Assembly: GCA_037179385.1 (NCBI GenBank)
Contig: CM074179.1
Location: 36,357,905-36,421,904 of the forward strand
Direction: 5' to 3'
Source: Holothuria scabra
Taxonomy: Eukaryota; Echinodermata; Holothuroidea; Aspidochirotida; Holothuriidae
DNA length: 64,000 nucleotides
Positions 25,626 to 36,440 of this stretch are shown piece after piece. The notes beneath the pieces are model-generated. The model made no database searches. It was not told where the DNA came from and saw only the letters and a list, made by a program, of their open reading frames with translations. Numbering within the stretch: the stretch's first letter is position 1; every line of letters starts with the position of its first letter. Both the position numbers and the translations under genes were made by a program.

Positions 25626-26465
25626 GATTTGGTCCTTATATTCGGTAACAAGATGTCTACTGATAAATAATGGGAAGCATTAATATTCACATTAATATGC
25701 AAATTAAATAGGGTTAAAGGTCAAATTAAAATGTTAGCAAAAATAGGCCAACGGTTAAAGTCTTTGGAAATTACATAAAAATGACGTGCCTTACACCCTA
25801 CACCACCATAGATACTCATTTTACCCTAACAGTAGGTGTGGCGCTATCTGACGATCCTTTCCCTCCCTATCTGGAAACAATATGCTCTATGTGTAGACTT
25901 GAATTGTATAGGTGTGGAGGCATGCTTTCACAGTCCAGTACACCCTTCGGCTCCGTCGTGGAATTACTGCCACTCGCCTTCGTTTTGCGAATGCCGTTCC
26001 TTGCCCTTTATCCAAAATCACGTTTGCTAGTTTCACTTTCAGTAGGTGGGCTATCGAAACTAACTGCAAACTTTTCACCTGCACCCTGTTACACCACCTT
26101 ACGAAGAAGATAACTACAGCTGTGTTTGTCATAGCACGCTAGTGGTTTGTAAGTTGACTTCTTTCTTCAGATATTAGTTATAGCCTATACATTATATACA
26201 TTTGTAGTTATGGGGGTTAGATGTAGTAATAGCGTTGTCTAATCAAGGCTTGACAAAAATTCCATGACATCATTCGGAGAGAACATTTAAGTTAATTTCA
26301 TTTACCGAGTTTTATCTGCATGGCTCGCAGAACCGGTCACCACACGATGGCATAATTAATTAAATTTGACATTTAACCCTATCTAATTGCATATCAATAT
26401 GAATATTAACATTCCCCATTATTTATCAGTAGACATAATGTTACCGAATGTAAGCACCAAATATC
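25626..26465. mobile_element. 0.84-kb segment bounded by 0.1-kb inverted repeats
   Basis: About 25626-25725 (read in reverse) matches about 26366-26465: TTTGAC(C/A)TTTAACCCTAT, GAATATTAA, CCCATTATTTATCAGTAGAC, GTTACCGAAT. The left arm abuts the satellite-related block. Frames begun in the two arms share MHIN-NIN--HYLSVDI-LPN, which reflects the arm similarity and not proven coding. The unique interior (25730-26360) has overlapping open frames on both strands without known motifs. It may be an element edge that carries the satellite units along. Confidence 0.55.
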
Positions 26466-27550
26466 ACATGGTTCGACGACTGGACCATAAATATACAGGG
26501 AAAACAAGATTTTTGACAAATAGAGGGCGCCCTCCGAACATCAAAATGGCGCACAAAGGCCCAGATATGGCCCGCAAACCCTCAGTTTTAGGAAACAGCC
26601 ACCCAAAATTTACCAAATCCACTTGGTACCATGAATTTCGCTTTCAGGTGACGATACCATCACCCCCCCTCCTTCTCCGCCTGGTATAGGGGGCCTTATT
26701 GGGCAAGAAAAAGAGTTTACCTCCCGACGAAGATAATGTACTAGCCCCATCAAATTTGTTGGGGTGCTTTTAAGTAGGACGAGTAAGATAAAAAAATTGT
26801 CGTCTTCTGTTTACATATGTTCATTGCGAAAAATTGAAAAAAGATTCGTACTTTCGACTCCCCTGTTGGACTCGGATAACAACCGAGTTCAGCTATACAC
26901 ATTCCAAACAGGAAAGTTGGGAAAGATGAAGAAATATTCGACCTTTTAAGACCAAGTTTCCTTTCAACCAATTTTGCAACGTTTGTTTTCAGTAAACAAA
27001 AACATATTGTTCATTTCATTTCGAACCACCAGAAAGTCTACTGGAATACAACAAAATCAAACGAGCAAATCAAGAATCATCAGTTCATTTAAAATAGTGA
27101 CATTTAACAAGTACACTTACTGTACGTTTGTTTTGTAATCCTTAGTCGTGCCAAAATTGTTATAACTCAACACAATATTCATATGTGGATGTACTTGACC
27201 ATGACCTAGCCCACATTAGATACCACAGGACACACACTTTCCTACTGGTCAGCACTCTAAACAAACAAGATGTTACTTAACTGCGGGTGATGATTGAATT
27301 TGATCGAAACTCTTCCGTTTTTAACTAAGAGCGGTTTCAACTGAAGGTTATGTTATGTTATAAAAGGTAAGACGCCTCACCTTACAACCTTTTGGTTTCA
27401 ACTGAAAGATAATTTCACAATATATCCTCAGGTACGTATGAATCCAATAGCCTCATTCTTAACAGTTTGTTGTTGTAGGTAATGAAATTAAAATTCTTTA
27501 TTTCTGTGATAATAGAATGTTTCATTTCAGTATGCAGGTCAGGGAGCTAA
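26466..27550. other. No gene seen
   Basis: Anonymous AT-rich DNA with a C run near 26663. Confidence 0.45.
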
Positions 27551-27554
27551 TTAA

Positions 27555-27959
27555 AGAGGAACTGCAGTTAGTCCAATTTGGGTAAGTGTGGTCTGGTGAT
27601 AGCCTGTCGTGTTTCATGATTGACTTTTGGGAGTCATGTGTGTTTCTTACTAAACCTTGCAATTTAGGAGAGCAAATAAGCATTTGGTTTACCTTGCATA
27701 TTTTAAGGTAAAGAGCAGTCCCCCAAACTTATTTTGAAGAAAAAGCTAATAACTCAAGTTCCATCTTATTTCTCTTCAAAGTATCTTTAATTACATTTTA
27801 TGACTTTACTATTACAAATTCAAGGTAAACCAAGCAGTTATTTCTGGTAAATTTCTCATTTGAAGAGAAAAAAAACATTGTCACATGACTCCCAACAGCC
27901 AATCATGAAACTGAACAGTCTACTACACTTCTTCAATTTGGGATGACTGCTCCTGCCCT
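27555..27959. mobile_element. TTAA-flanked MITE, family A copy 1
   Basis: TTAA flanks both sides (27551-27554 and 27960-27963). The arms are long, imperfect inverted repeats of about 80 bp. Inside them GTTTCATGATTG...TTTTGGGAGTCATGTG on the left faces CACATGACTCCCAACAGCCAATCATGAAAC in reverse on the right. The interior also carries GAGCAGTCCCCCAAAC, whose inverted match lies outside the element at about 28030-28066, so two repeat structures are interleaved. TTAA duplication points to piggyBac. It is non-coding. Confidence 0.65.
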
Positions 27960-29277
27960 TTAATGTTTGAATCCTGGAATTATCATAAAGGTTACTTGGA
28001 AGCGAAATGTGAAGAATTTTGTGGGATCTGACAGTTGTTCCAAAATAAGTTCGGGCGACTGCTTTTGCTTTCTGAGTGTAGGGTGCCTTCTTGAGACATG
28101 CATGAATCGTTGCGAAATGAGATGACAACCTAATTTTGGTTAAGAAAGCATGGTATTACGTAACATTGTGATAAATGAATACATCACCGGCAGAATGCAG
28201 CCAACAGTCTACATATGGGGGTCCACGTATTTTTCTTTAATCTCACAACTAATCTCAGATATCCCACTAAATCTTTTGAGCCTTTAGACAATCATGTGGA
28301 GACAGTCACTGTGTATACGAGTAATTGCGTGCCTATTTATTATTATCCATCCTGAAAGGGCATAAAAGGCATTAAAAAAATCGCAAAATAAGGAGTTACA
28401 GGTACTCCTTTAAACTCAATTTTGTAAGTATCTGAACTATATTGTAATACACTCTGCTTTTGCTTTCAATAAGCGAAAAAATACATAAAGATTTCAATTA
28501 GTAGGTGCAAAGTGAAACAAGTAGTTACACAGTTACAATTCTGTAATAGCTTAATGCGACTTAACGGTGTTATTTTAAAAGCATAAACCATCATATGAAC
28601 GGTTGGTTGCTTTTCGTGGAATCATAATTGGCGGTTGGCAATTTTTGCTTTCACTCAATGTTGAAAGGTTTCGTCGGCAATTACCCAACAAACGAATATT
28701 AAACATTTTACTTTCGTTGTACAATATCTCAACCCATTCCAACAACGCTGTTTCATATTTATGAAGTAAGTTGAGCCACCAACTTCATCGTGTTTAAATA
28801 AAAAAAAATCCACAGTCTCTTTCCTTTTCTAATCGAAAACCTGTTTCAGATATGTGTGAGGGGGATCTTCACGAAAGACATACCGGTATCCAGGTTCTCT
28901 GATATGGGGTCGTTGGGGCGGAGAATATTTATGTTTGTAGTCAGTAGTGACGCCACATGGAAATCACTGGTTGCCAGAATTATTACAGGGAATGATGCAT
29001 CAAGTCTGTTATAGATAGCCGAGGGGCGTTCTTGCGGCTCATGATAAGCCTTTCTGTGCCCGTCGCGCGAAAATTGTTTTCTTCTTCAATCTGAAAATCT
29101 TTACCTTTTTTTCTGCAATATGCCTACAATGTGTAGCTTTGAGCAGGATATTGAATTCCATGCAGTCAGTCTTCAACAGGCCTACGAGATGTTACAACAG
29201 TTTCTCTAAACCGTGATTATTCATTCTATAGAATTAAATTTCGACATGCGAGGCGAGAATCACTAAATATTGTGTTC
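27960..29277. other. No gene seen
   Basis: The first 110 bp hold the interleaved inverted repeat partner at about 28030-28070 (AAATAAGTTCGGGCGACTGC). The rest is anonymous AT-rich DNA. Confidence 0.45.
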
Positions 29278-29310
29278 AGTGGCGTAGATAAATTTTTCCC
29301 AGGTTAAGCG
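29278..29310 (+). mobile_element. hAT-like terminal fragment
   Basis: TCAGTGGCGTAGATAAATTT begins like the hAT-type ends elsewhere in the window. No matching 3' end was found, and a different MITE begins at 29311. Confidence 0.35.
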
Positions 29311-29552
29311 ACAATCTTGGACAAAAGTGCTGCTCACCCCACGTCATTATGTTGTTTGTGGCGTTGATTGCTATTTTCACGACCTCCTTCCCCTTTTGAA
29401 ATGTTGTGTGCTACAGAAAATAGCGATTTACGAAACCACGGTCCCCCAGCACAATGTTGGATCCCGAAGTAAATGGTGCGTCCCAAATTGACCTTACTAT
29501 CTCCAACATTGAACGGAAGGGGGGTGTTCCAAGCAGTTTTGTCCAAGATTGT
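29311..29552. mobile_element. ACAATC MITE, older relative
   Basis: ACAATCTTGGACAAAA and TTTTGTCCAAGATTGT are exact 16-bp inverted ends. The interior keeps CAACATTGAACGGAAGG and GGTGTTCC, matching the 164-bp copies at 30.6 and 31.9 kb, but is 242 bp and much diverged. Confidence 0.75.
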
Positions 29553-30568
29553 AGAACTCATATTTTCCTAGTTTGTTTTAAAGCGATTCTCATTTCTGGT
29601 TTTAGTAGACACGCAATATCGCGGCGCTCAGCGGTCGGATATGATTACCTTTTTAAAGAGACAATAATTTTTAAATATAGGGTTTGTATTGAAGAAAATG
29701 TTTTATTTTGCGTTACTTTGTTGTGCAGCCAGCTACAGCGAGACCACATCATGTTCTTAGCAGTTCACAATTGAAATGGTGATTAAGTGTCAAAAGAGTG
29801 GAAAGGGACTTAATTAATGGGAATCTCCGAATTTTTGCCTATTTTAAACAAATATTTGAAATATTTGAATATTTGGAGCTTACATTACAGAAAATTTTGG
29901 ATTGTAGGTTTCCTGTAGGTAGAATTTAATCGCTTATATATTATTGGCGACTCTGCCCTCCCTTTAATCAAATCTGAGGTTCCACGGCAACCAAGGATAT
30001 TTACATTTACTTAATGTTATCTTAAGCCTGTAGATAAAACGGCTTTTACCTTCAAAAGTTGCCCTTTTTGCGTCCATGTGCAGTTACAAGTCAGTAGCAA
30101 GTCAGTAGGTGAGGATGATCCTTCTCCATCCCCATCTTTGACAGATAACCGTTTTCAGGTTAAAATGAGAGTCCATCCTATCGGGGAAGAATTTTCAGTT
30201 TAAAACGGATAAGCACACAGTGTTTACCCCTGCATAGTCGTCGCTCACTTTTATAAATGGGTTTATAAGCAAGTACAATACAATTGACCACCACTTCGAA
30301 CCGAAATCACAAGAAACTTTCAACATCGCGTTAATGAACACGAGAAGTGAGGAACGAGTTTGCCCGAAATAGGTCTTCTCCCGAACTGTCCAATACATCA
30401 AAACACAATATTTTGTCTCGCAGAGCTTTTCTCAAGCTACCGCAAACCTTAGCTAATTCAATGGGCAACCCACCTGCCCAATAAGTCTCACTCTGCCTTC
30501 TCCTATACTGGTCCTTCTGCACACTGTCTCTCTTTCCTTCAACCCTGTTCTTTTCAGTCTAAGCCTCT
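29553..30568. other. No gene seen
   Basis: Anonymous DNA. The stretch 29840-29930 has TATTTGGAGCTTACATTACA and TTTTGGATTGTAGG, a weak match to the 'GCGC' dispersed repeat. Confidence 0.4.
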
Positions 30569-30732
30569 ACAATCCTCGACAAAAGTACATGGGAAAAACC
30601 CCGCTCCCCGTATCAATGTTGAAGTTTCAGGACGCTTTGGGCTGCCGCAACATTGAATGGGGGAGTGGGGGATGGTGTTCCGTACATTGCATGTTTTGCT
30701 TGTTTTGTCCCATCATTTTTGTCGAGGATTGT
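30569..30732 (+). mobile_element. ACAATC MITE, recent copy 1
   Basis: A 164-bp element with ends ACAATCCTCGACAAAA / TTTTGTCGAGGATTGT, and a further imperfect TGGGA(C/A)AAA pairing inside. It differs from the copy at 31945-32108 by a single base as far as I can read (A versus C near 30594). No target duplication is evident: CCTCT precedes and CGGAA follows. It is non-coding, and the open frames through it are a by-product. Confidence 0.85.
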
Positions 30733-31944
30733 CGGAAGCCTGTACAAATGTATATGAAGAAGCTTTCGGTCATGGGCAACGTAAGGACAGTCTGTGAATA
30801 AAGGTTGTGTACTTTGAAAGGAGTGATTAGAAGACAAATGTCACGGTGTCAGCATTATGAAGATCAATTGCTGCATGACAAGACAATAAAAGCGAGTTTA
30901 AAATATTTCACGGGGAAGAAATGTAACTTATCACGCATTACGGACTTCTGTCCATATTCGGTTTTTCTAATTAGGACCGGGAAGTGATCAAAAATAAGGT
31001 ACCCATGGTTGGTTTAACGTCGTTTATTTTGTCATTAACCTATTCAGAAAACCCGTTGCCCCAGGGTACCGAAGGGAGGGGGGAGAGGTCGCTTTCAAGC
31101 CAGAAATATTTCTCAGGGAGGGGGAAGATCAAAACAACCTTGAGGGGAGGGGGGAACAGGTATTGCAGATAAAATACAGGACAAACGTGGCGTTTTAAAT
31201 TTTTGAAACCGAACTCCTACAGAAAGTTCAGAAAGTAGCCTATATAACGCTTAATTTATTCGTTATCCCTATGTAGAACTCGTCACTGCTCCCCATTACT
31301 AAGAATAATTAATTAGCGCCACGGTTTACCGTTGACCTCACCACGATTAACCATTGACCTACACACTATTTCAATGACTGTCGAGGGTTAATCGTGCAAA
31401 TAGAAGATCTCTCTATTTATAGGGAACTTTCATTGTGCAAAAATGGTTCACCGTTTCATTTTCGAGAAATCTTGACGTTAATTGTCACGTTCACTACACC
31501 TAATGCTTACATATAATTTCGTCTTTAACCAGATTGTAGTTTGAATCATAATTCAATGTTTATTTATGAGAAAAAAGAGAGAATTTCGTGGTTAACCGTT
31601 GGGTATATCGTGGAATATGTTACCCCCAACCCCTAACACGAAAAATAAGACGGAAAAACTTCTTTGTTTTTTCTCCATTACAGTACATGAAATTTTTAAA
31701 GTAAATTAAATCTCTCACCAGGCAGAGTGCTATCCCCCCCCCCCCCCTTTCTCGTATGAGCTACTTGAGGAAGACAAATCTTTATTCGAGCGCCCGTCGC
31801 TAATCTAACACGCCAGTATACTTTTCGGACAAATTCAACTGTTACTACTTTCCTGTAGCTTCAAAAGTAAAAAGGCAACTATACTCGTTTCAGAGCATTT
31901 AAATCGAAAATTTGGAAATTCCCATACCTTTGTACAGGCTTCCG
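30733..31944. other. 1.2-kb segment between two 164-bp MITE copies
   Basis: The first 16 bases (CGGAAGCCTGTACAAA) are the reverse complement of the last 16 (TTTGTACAGGCTTCCG). With the abutting MITE ends the segment is bounded by inverted repeats of about 41 bp. It has a C15 run near 31735 and no recognisable gene. Confidence 0.55.
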
Positions 31945-32108
31945 ACAATCCTCGACAAAAGTACATGGGACAAACCCCGCTCCCCGTATCAATGTTGAAG
32001 TTTCAGGACGCTTTGGGCTGCCGCAACATTGAATGGGGGAGTGGGGGATGGTGTTCCGTACATTGCATGTTTTGCTTGTTTTGTCCCATCATTTTTGTCG
32101 AGGATTGT
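31945..32108 (+). mobile_element. ACAATC MITE, recent copy 2
   Basis: Same length and orientation as copy 1. The near identity points to recent transposition or gene conversion. Confidence 0.85.
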
Positions 32109-33567
32109 AGATGCCATATCCCATTTGGCCTTCACCATAGAATACATAGACTGCATAGAGGAGAACACTGCTAAACTTATGTACATTTGTGACCTCGAAA
32201 ACAACCCTTTGTGTGATAATGCAAACATCTCAATGAAGAAGAAGCTGCAATAAATATAGGAGCCTGCTGGAGTTTCCTCTGGATGGTGCCGATGGTGCGC
32301 AGTACTTTACCAGTTCATACTGTGCCTTTCAGGTACGTTAACCCCTGCCTCTCTTTCACTGAATCTAAGGGTCTGCCCGGTACACGTTATTAAGGTAAAA
32401 ACAATTGAGACCTGGTTCAAAATACTTGCTACCTGACTCAGGCCTATTTATTTCATGCAAGGGTTTCAAGCAGGCAGAGATGCGCTATATCAAGTGTATG
32501 GTTTTAGGTACAACAAGGTTCAACAGAATTATGTTTTAAATTTAGATGGAATTAATCCTTACAGCATAGCCTCGGGTTTTGATTTCACTAATAAACATCC
32601 TGTGTGAATTTTACGGTACACGCGGTTACCTTTACTAATTCTGGGCAGGTCATGAAGGCTTCGTGGAGTGTGAGCTAATTAATTTGATAGAGTTTTACGG
32701 CTGATTGCTGAGCAGGAGACCGGCCTGAATTACAACTTTTTCGTCATCCACCCAAATAGATTTCCAAACAAGATATCCGTTGCATCCCTTAAACAAGTTG
32801 CTGTTAAATGTCATAAAGTGTAGAGTGAATACAAAATAGCTAAATCAACTGAACAATTTCCAGCTAGACAACTGAAAGGTACTCATTGTTGAACAAAGCA
32901 AAAGCAGTAGACACTCGTTCATAATACTGTAAAACTCATTAACCGCTTCAACTCAGTTCTAGAGTATTATTACAGAAAAAAAAAAAAAAAAAACTTTTCA
33001 CCTGTTTAACCTTGCTCTCTATAGGGGTTTTGAATAAATATCCAGCAGAAAAACAAGGTTAAAACAGTTGCAACAGTGTTCTCATTAGGCGCCCAAACCC
33101 AAGAGTTCCTGAACCCTCGACTTTTTTTTTTTCAAGAGTCCCATCAAATTTCTGAGGGTCCCATATTTTTTGGAAGAGTCCCAAGTGAAGCATCAACAAA
33201 AATGCAGTAATCAATGACGCTCCGCACTTTCCATTCAGATTTTTGTGTCGTGTACCGACTATTTCATTTAACAATCGGCCCGATGCCGATTACCCATTAT
33301 TGGAAAGAGGGAAGTTACATGTTACGCGTATCGTACCATATCGTATTACCATAACCAGTTCAGGATGAAAGATACTGGGAATAGTTCCGTTCGTCTCCAC
33401 GAAGGGGATATCGTTTATTCGTTTTTGTAGGTGTAATATTTTCGCTTCAAAAGTGGAGATACAAATCAACAGTTAATACAATAGAATTGTTTGCACTCTG
33501 TGTCATATGCTCTTTCACAATTTAGTTCTAAGGCCAACATCATGCTCTGTCTAGTTTTCATCCCTCA
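32109..33567. other. No gene assigned
   Basis: The stretch 32260-32330 is open in all three plus frames and ends in CAG|GTACGT, a good donor-like site. All-frame openness makes coding evidence weak. The remainder is anonymous, with A and T runs near 32975 and 33122. Confidence 0.35.
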
Positions 33568-33708
33568 ATCATGTCGGAACATTTGCTTTCTTCTACTGTA
33601 CTGCGTTGTAGTTGCGTTATATACTGTAGCTACTCCCCCGCTTTAACGAAAGAGCAATCATGGAAATCTTAGCAGTACAGTAGAAGAATGCAAATGTTCC
33701 GACATGAT
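33568..33708. mobile_element. Short hairpin element, 37-bp arms
   Basis: The arms 33568-33604 and 33672-33708 are inverted repeats with 36 of 37 matches (ATCATGTCGGAACATTTGC ... TTCTACTGTACTGC). The loop is 67 bp. The form fits a small palindromic MITE. The loop is long for a microRNA precursor. Confidence 0.7.
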
Positions 33709-34238
33709 CTAGCTAAATCGTTTCTTTGTTCAAAACTCGGTTTAAAGAGCCAATGGTATGGATTTGCTGGTATGATCTTGAAGTTCTGTCATGTAATGTT
33801 CTTGTTTATTATTGTAGGATTCAAGAGTGACTGGCTGAAATCTAATCCGTGACCTCCAATTGACCTTGATCACACGGCGCGTAGTTGCCCTTTCACCCTA
33901 CCTCATCAGCCAGATCACGAGATCTGGCTGATTTACTGTTACTCCCTGGTCTGTGCAGCCGTAAATTTTGCAACAAGGAACTTTCCACGTTGAATGTGAT
34001 ACGATTTTTGATTGGGCTAGACATGTGCTAGAGAGTCTAAAGATAGATGGCAGCCTCAGCTATAATTGTAAGAAGTCCGATCAAATGTGTAAAATATATT
34101 TATTTAGGATGACAGAGTCTTTAACAAGCATTGACTAACGCTTTCCTTCCTTAGACTGTGCAGGAAATCATTAACCTTACCCTAGAAAGTATCGTTGCCC
34201 TCCCCCACTATTTTTTGTCTTTTCCTCTTCACTGAACA
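33709..34238. other. No gene seen
   Basis: Anonymous DNA. CCAGATCACGAGATCTGGCTGA near 33912 is a local palindrome of about 20 bases. Confidence 0.4.
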
Positions 34239-34242
34239 TTAA

Positions 34243-34507
34243 ACGGGAAATGCAGTCAGTGATAACTTAAATTTATGTAGTAGACTATCCTGTTTTATGA
34301 TTGCTTGTTGGGGATCACGTGAATACACTTTATGTATTCAATTTTGTAATTGAAAAGGGATAGATCTACCTGTTTGGTTAAACTGAATATGTAATATTGA
34401 AGTCGCAAAACATTATGAAAGATACTTTGAAGAGCAACAGGGAGAAAACTGTTAGATATACTGTAGCTTTTGCTTTCTAATAAATGTGGTGCCACTGCTT
34501 TTGTCCT
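34243..34507. mobile_element. TTAA-flanked MITE, family A copy 2
   Basis: TTAA lies at 34239-34242 and 34508-34511. The ends ACGGGAAATGCAGTCA and (reverse) AGGACAAAAGCAGTGGCA match the style of the 27.5-kb copy. The subterminal phrase GTTTTATGATTGCTTGTTGG corresponds to GTTTCATGATTG... there. It is non-coding. Confidence 0.6.
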
Positions 34508-34511
34508 TTAA

Positions 34512-34961
34512 AGTGGAAATTTAACCCAAAACTAGATATTCATCAGTTCGGGAAATAACCATTTTGGGTGAAAATGAGAATTCCCCAAACCGGGGAAAAA
34601 TTTCAGTACGGATATTCATGAGCAATTAGTGTGTACCTCTTTACAGTCGTCGCTTTGTTTTATAATTGTGAATATAAACAAATACAAGGTAATTGCTCGC
34701 CACCATAGCCCGAAATCACAAGAAACTTTCAATAACGTATTGATGAGCGCAATTGCAAGCACGAGTAACTTACACATTTTTCTGTAGAAAAAAATTGCAA
34801 AAATCTTGCGACTGTGTCAAGGCTATAATATAAGCTTAGAACACAGAATGTGGCAAAATTGCTAGATTTCTCAAAATTTGAGCGGTGAACTACCAAGGTA
34901 TGATCTGGTGTTTTTGTTCTCCTAGCAACAAAGTTTCTACATATTCCAAAATTTCTCGTTC
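34512..34961. other. No gene seen
   Basis: Anonymous DNA between two TTAA-flanked elements. Confidence 0.4.
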
Positions 34962-34965
34962 TTAA

Positions 34966-36436
34966 AGGAGAAGGCAACCCTAGCTTTTTCTGCCAACAGA
35001 CTACCATTTTATGGTATACTCTTTCCAAAAGAAGCACAAAGAAGTTTTTGAAGTATTCATTTCAACCTTAAAAATTGATTTTTAAGAAGCTACTGGCCCG
35101 CGCCATCGTTTTTTGAAATTCTCCAGTTCCCGGATGTACAATGACGAAAGCGAGCCACATATCATTTTTCAACAGAAAAGTTACCAACCCACATAAACTA
35201 TCTATAATTGCACATATACTGCATAACACATCTTCTGAATTCCCCTTGAAAAAGGAGATAAAATTCCTAATGTTTGAATAAAATTATTTTCATCATACAA
35301 TAATAAAGTAAAATGAAAAACAGGTTTTTAACAAGAGCATGAAAAATAGTTTGCGTAATTGGCAACACCATCGCACCGCTGTCTGTCACCATACACTTTG
35401 CCTGTAACCCTTACAGTTCGGGTAACCCCGATGAAAGGAAATAACTGTATGTAGAGAACTGCAAACACGTTCTCATGGCAGGGTGACCTTGACTAATATA
35501 CAGTAAACTGTTGTGCAGCCTGTCCAGTGTGAAAACACTGTGTACGGAATTTAACGTTACAACTTACGAGCAGGATGTACTCGAACTCTTTGTCGTACAC
35601 TCTCCCGTTAAACATGGAATATAGGACGGGAACGTTTGTATAGAAAGACTGAATCAAACGGTATGTTTGGTAGCCTGAGTATTCAGAGAATAAAGAAAGA
35701 AAACAGGACAAGGTGGCAGTCGGCGGGATCTCTTATGAAGGTTCTAGCATGCGGCTAGTACGCTTAGCACTTGTACCAGTTTTGACACTAATCGGAACCA
35801 GTATGATCTTGTCTGTTTCTAAGCAAATAGCGAGTGAGCTAACAGTATCTTGGGGAAGTGCTTTTGAGAAAGATACCAGAAAGTCCCTATGCAGATTTTT
35901 TAACTGCCGATATTTGTTTAGTTGAGGCAAAGAAGAGAAGACTGAGTGAACGTAACGACAAGGTAGGCAGTTTGCAATTCTTACCGTAGCGAAATAGCAA
36001 GCGCCAGCTTCATTAGGCCTAGTGAGGTCCTAACAATCTTTTGAGATTGCCAAAGCTGTCGGCAATGCTATCTAGTCCTCGTAGACATATTTTCATGGCT
36101 AGGGTGAGTACACACAGACTTTATTGCCCCTGGGAAGGCTCATACCTTTTTTTATACATCCCTCCAGTTTGTGGAATAGTGTACACGCAATGTGCAATGA
36201 ATGGGAAATCGTGTAACTTACGATGTGGCTCGTTTACGTCATATTAAAGCGCCCTCTTTATTTGAAAACCAGAAAATGGCTACGAACATCATGGGGATTC
36301 ATTAGGGAAGAAAAATAATTGAAAAATTCATAAAAATTTGGAACTATGCTGATTCGATTAGCTTTTTTCAGAAAATGTGTTAGAATTGTGGTCTCTACTA
36401 GCTGATAGGTGTTAAATCCGTTGGTTGTCTTCTCCT
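34966..36436. mobile_element. 1.47-kb TTAA-flanked element
   Basis: TTAA lies at 34962-34965 and 36437-36440. The termini AGGAGAAGGCAACC and (reverse) AGGAGAAGACAACC agree at 13 of 14 positions. Subterminal similarity continues loosely (AAATTCTCC on the left facing GGAGAAATTTAAAAATGGCGCC just outside the right end). It has no transposase frame. It contains exon-like sequence at 35568-35674. It is likely a piggyBac-type non-autonomous copy. Confidence 0.6.
35568..35674 (-). CDS. Isolated exon-like segment, protein not recognised
   Basis: On the minus strand a strong polypyrimidine tract and AG (TTTCTTTATTCTCTG...CTCAG) precede an open stretch that ends exactly at GTAAGT, the consensus donor. 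The exon is 107 bp. After two bases that complete a Gly codon it has 35 codons beginning YQTYRLIQSFYTNVPVLYSM and ending FEYILL, so it enters at phase 1 and leaves at phase 0. The composition is protein-like: aromatic-rich, without low complexity. I do not recognise the family. It lies inside a TTAA-flanked element, so it may be a captured host exon, or the element inserted into a gene intron and the exon belongs to the host locus. No partner exon was found on this strand. Confidence 0.4.
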
Positions 36437-36440
36437 TTAA

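Noticed and set aside
25406..26689. Two frames with a similar N-terminal sequence (MHIN-NIN--HYLSVDI)
   Set aside because: The similarity equals the inverted-repeat arms; the rest is unrelated and includes satellite sequence.
30589..32174. Two near-identical open frames sharing about 50 residues, as if a duplicated gene
   Set aside because: The shared part is the 164-bp MITE read through; coding is not supported outside it.
32260..32331. Possible exon ending at CAG|GTACGT
   Set aside because: All three frames are open, and the upstream acceptor and partner exons are not convincing.
33568..33708. microRNA precursor
   Set aside because: The loop is 67 bp and the near-perfect arms are 37 bp; a foldback element fits better.
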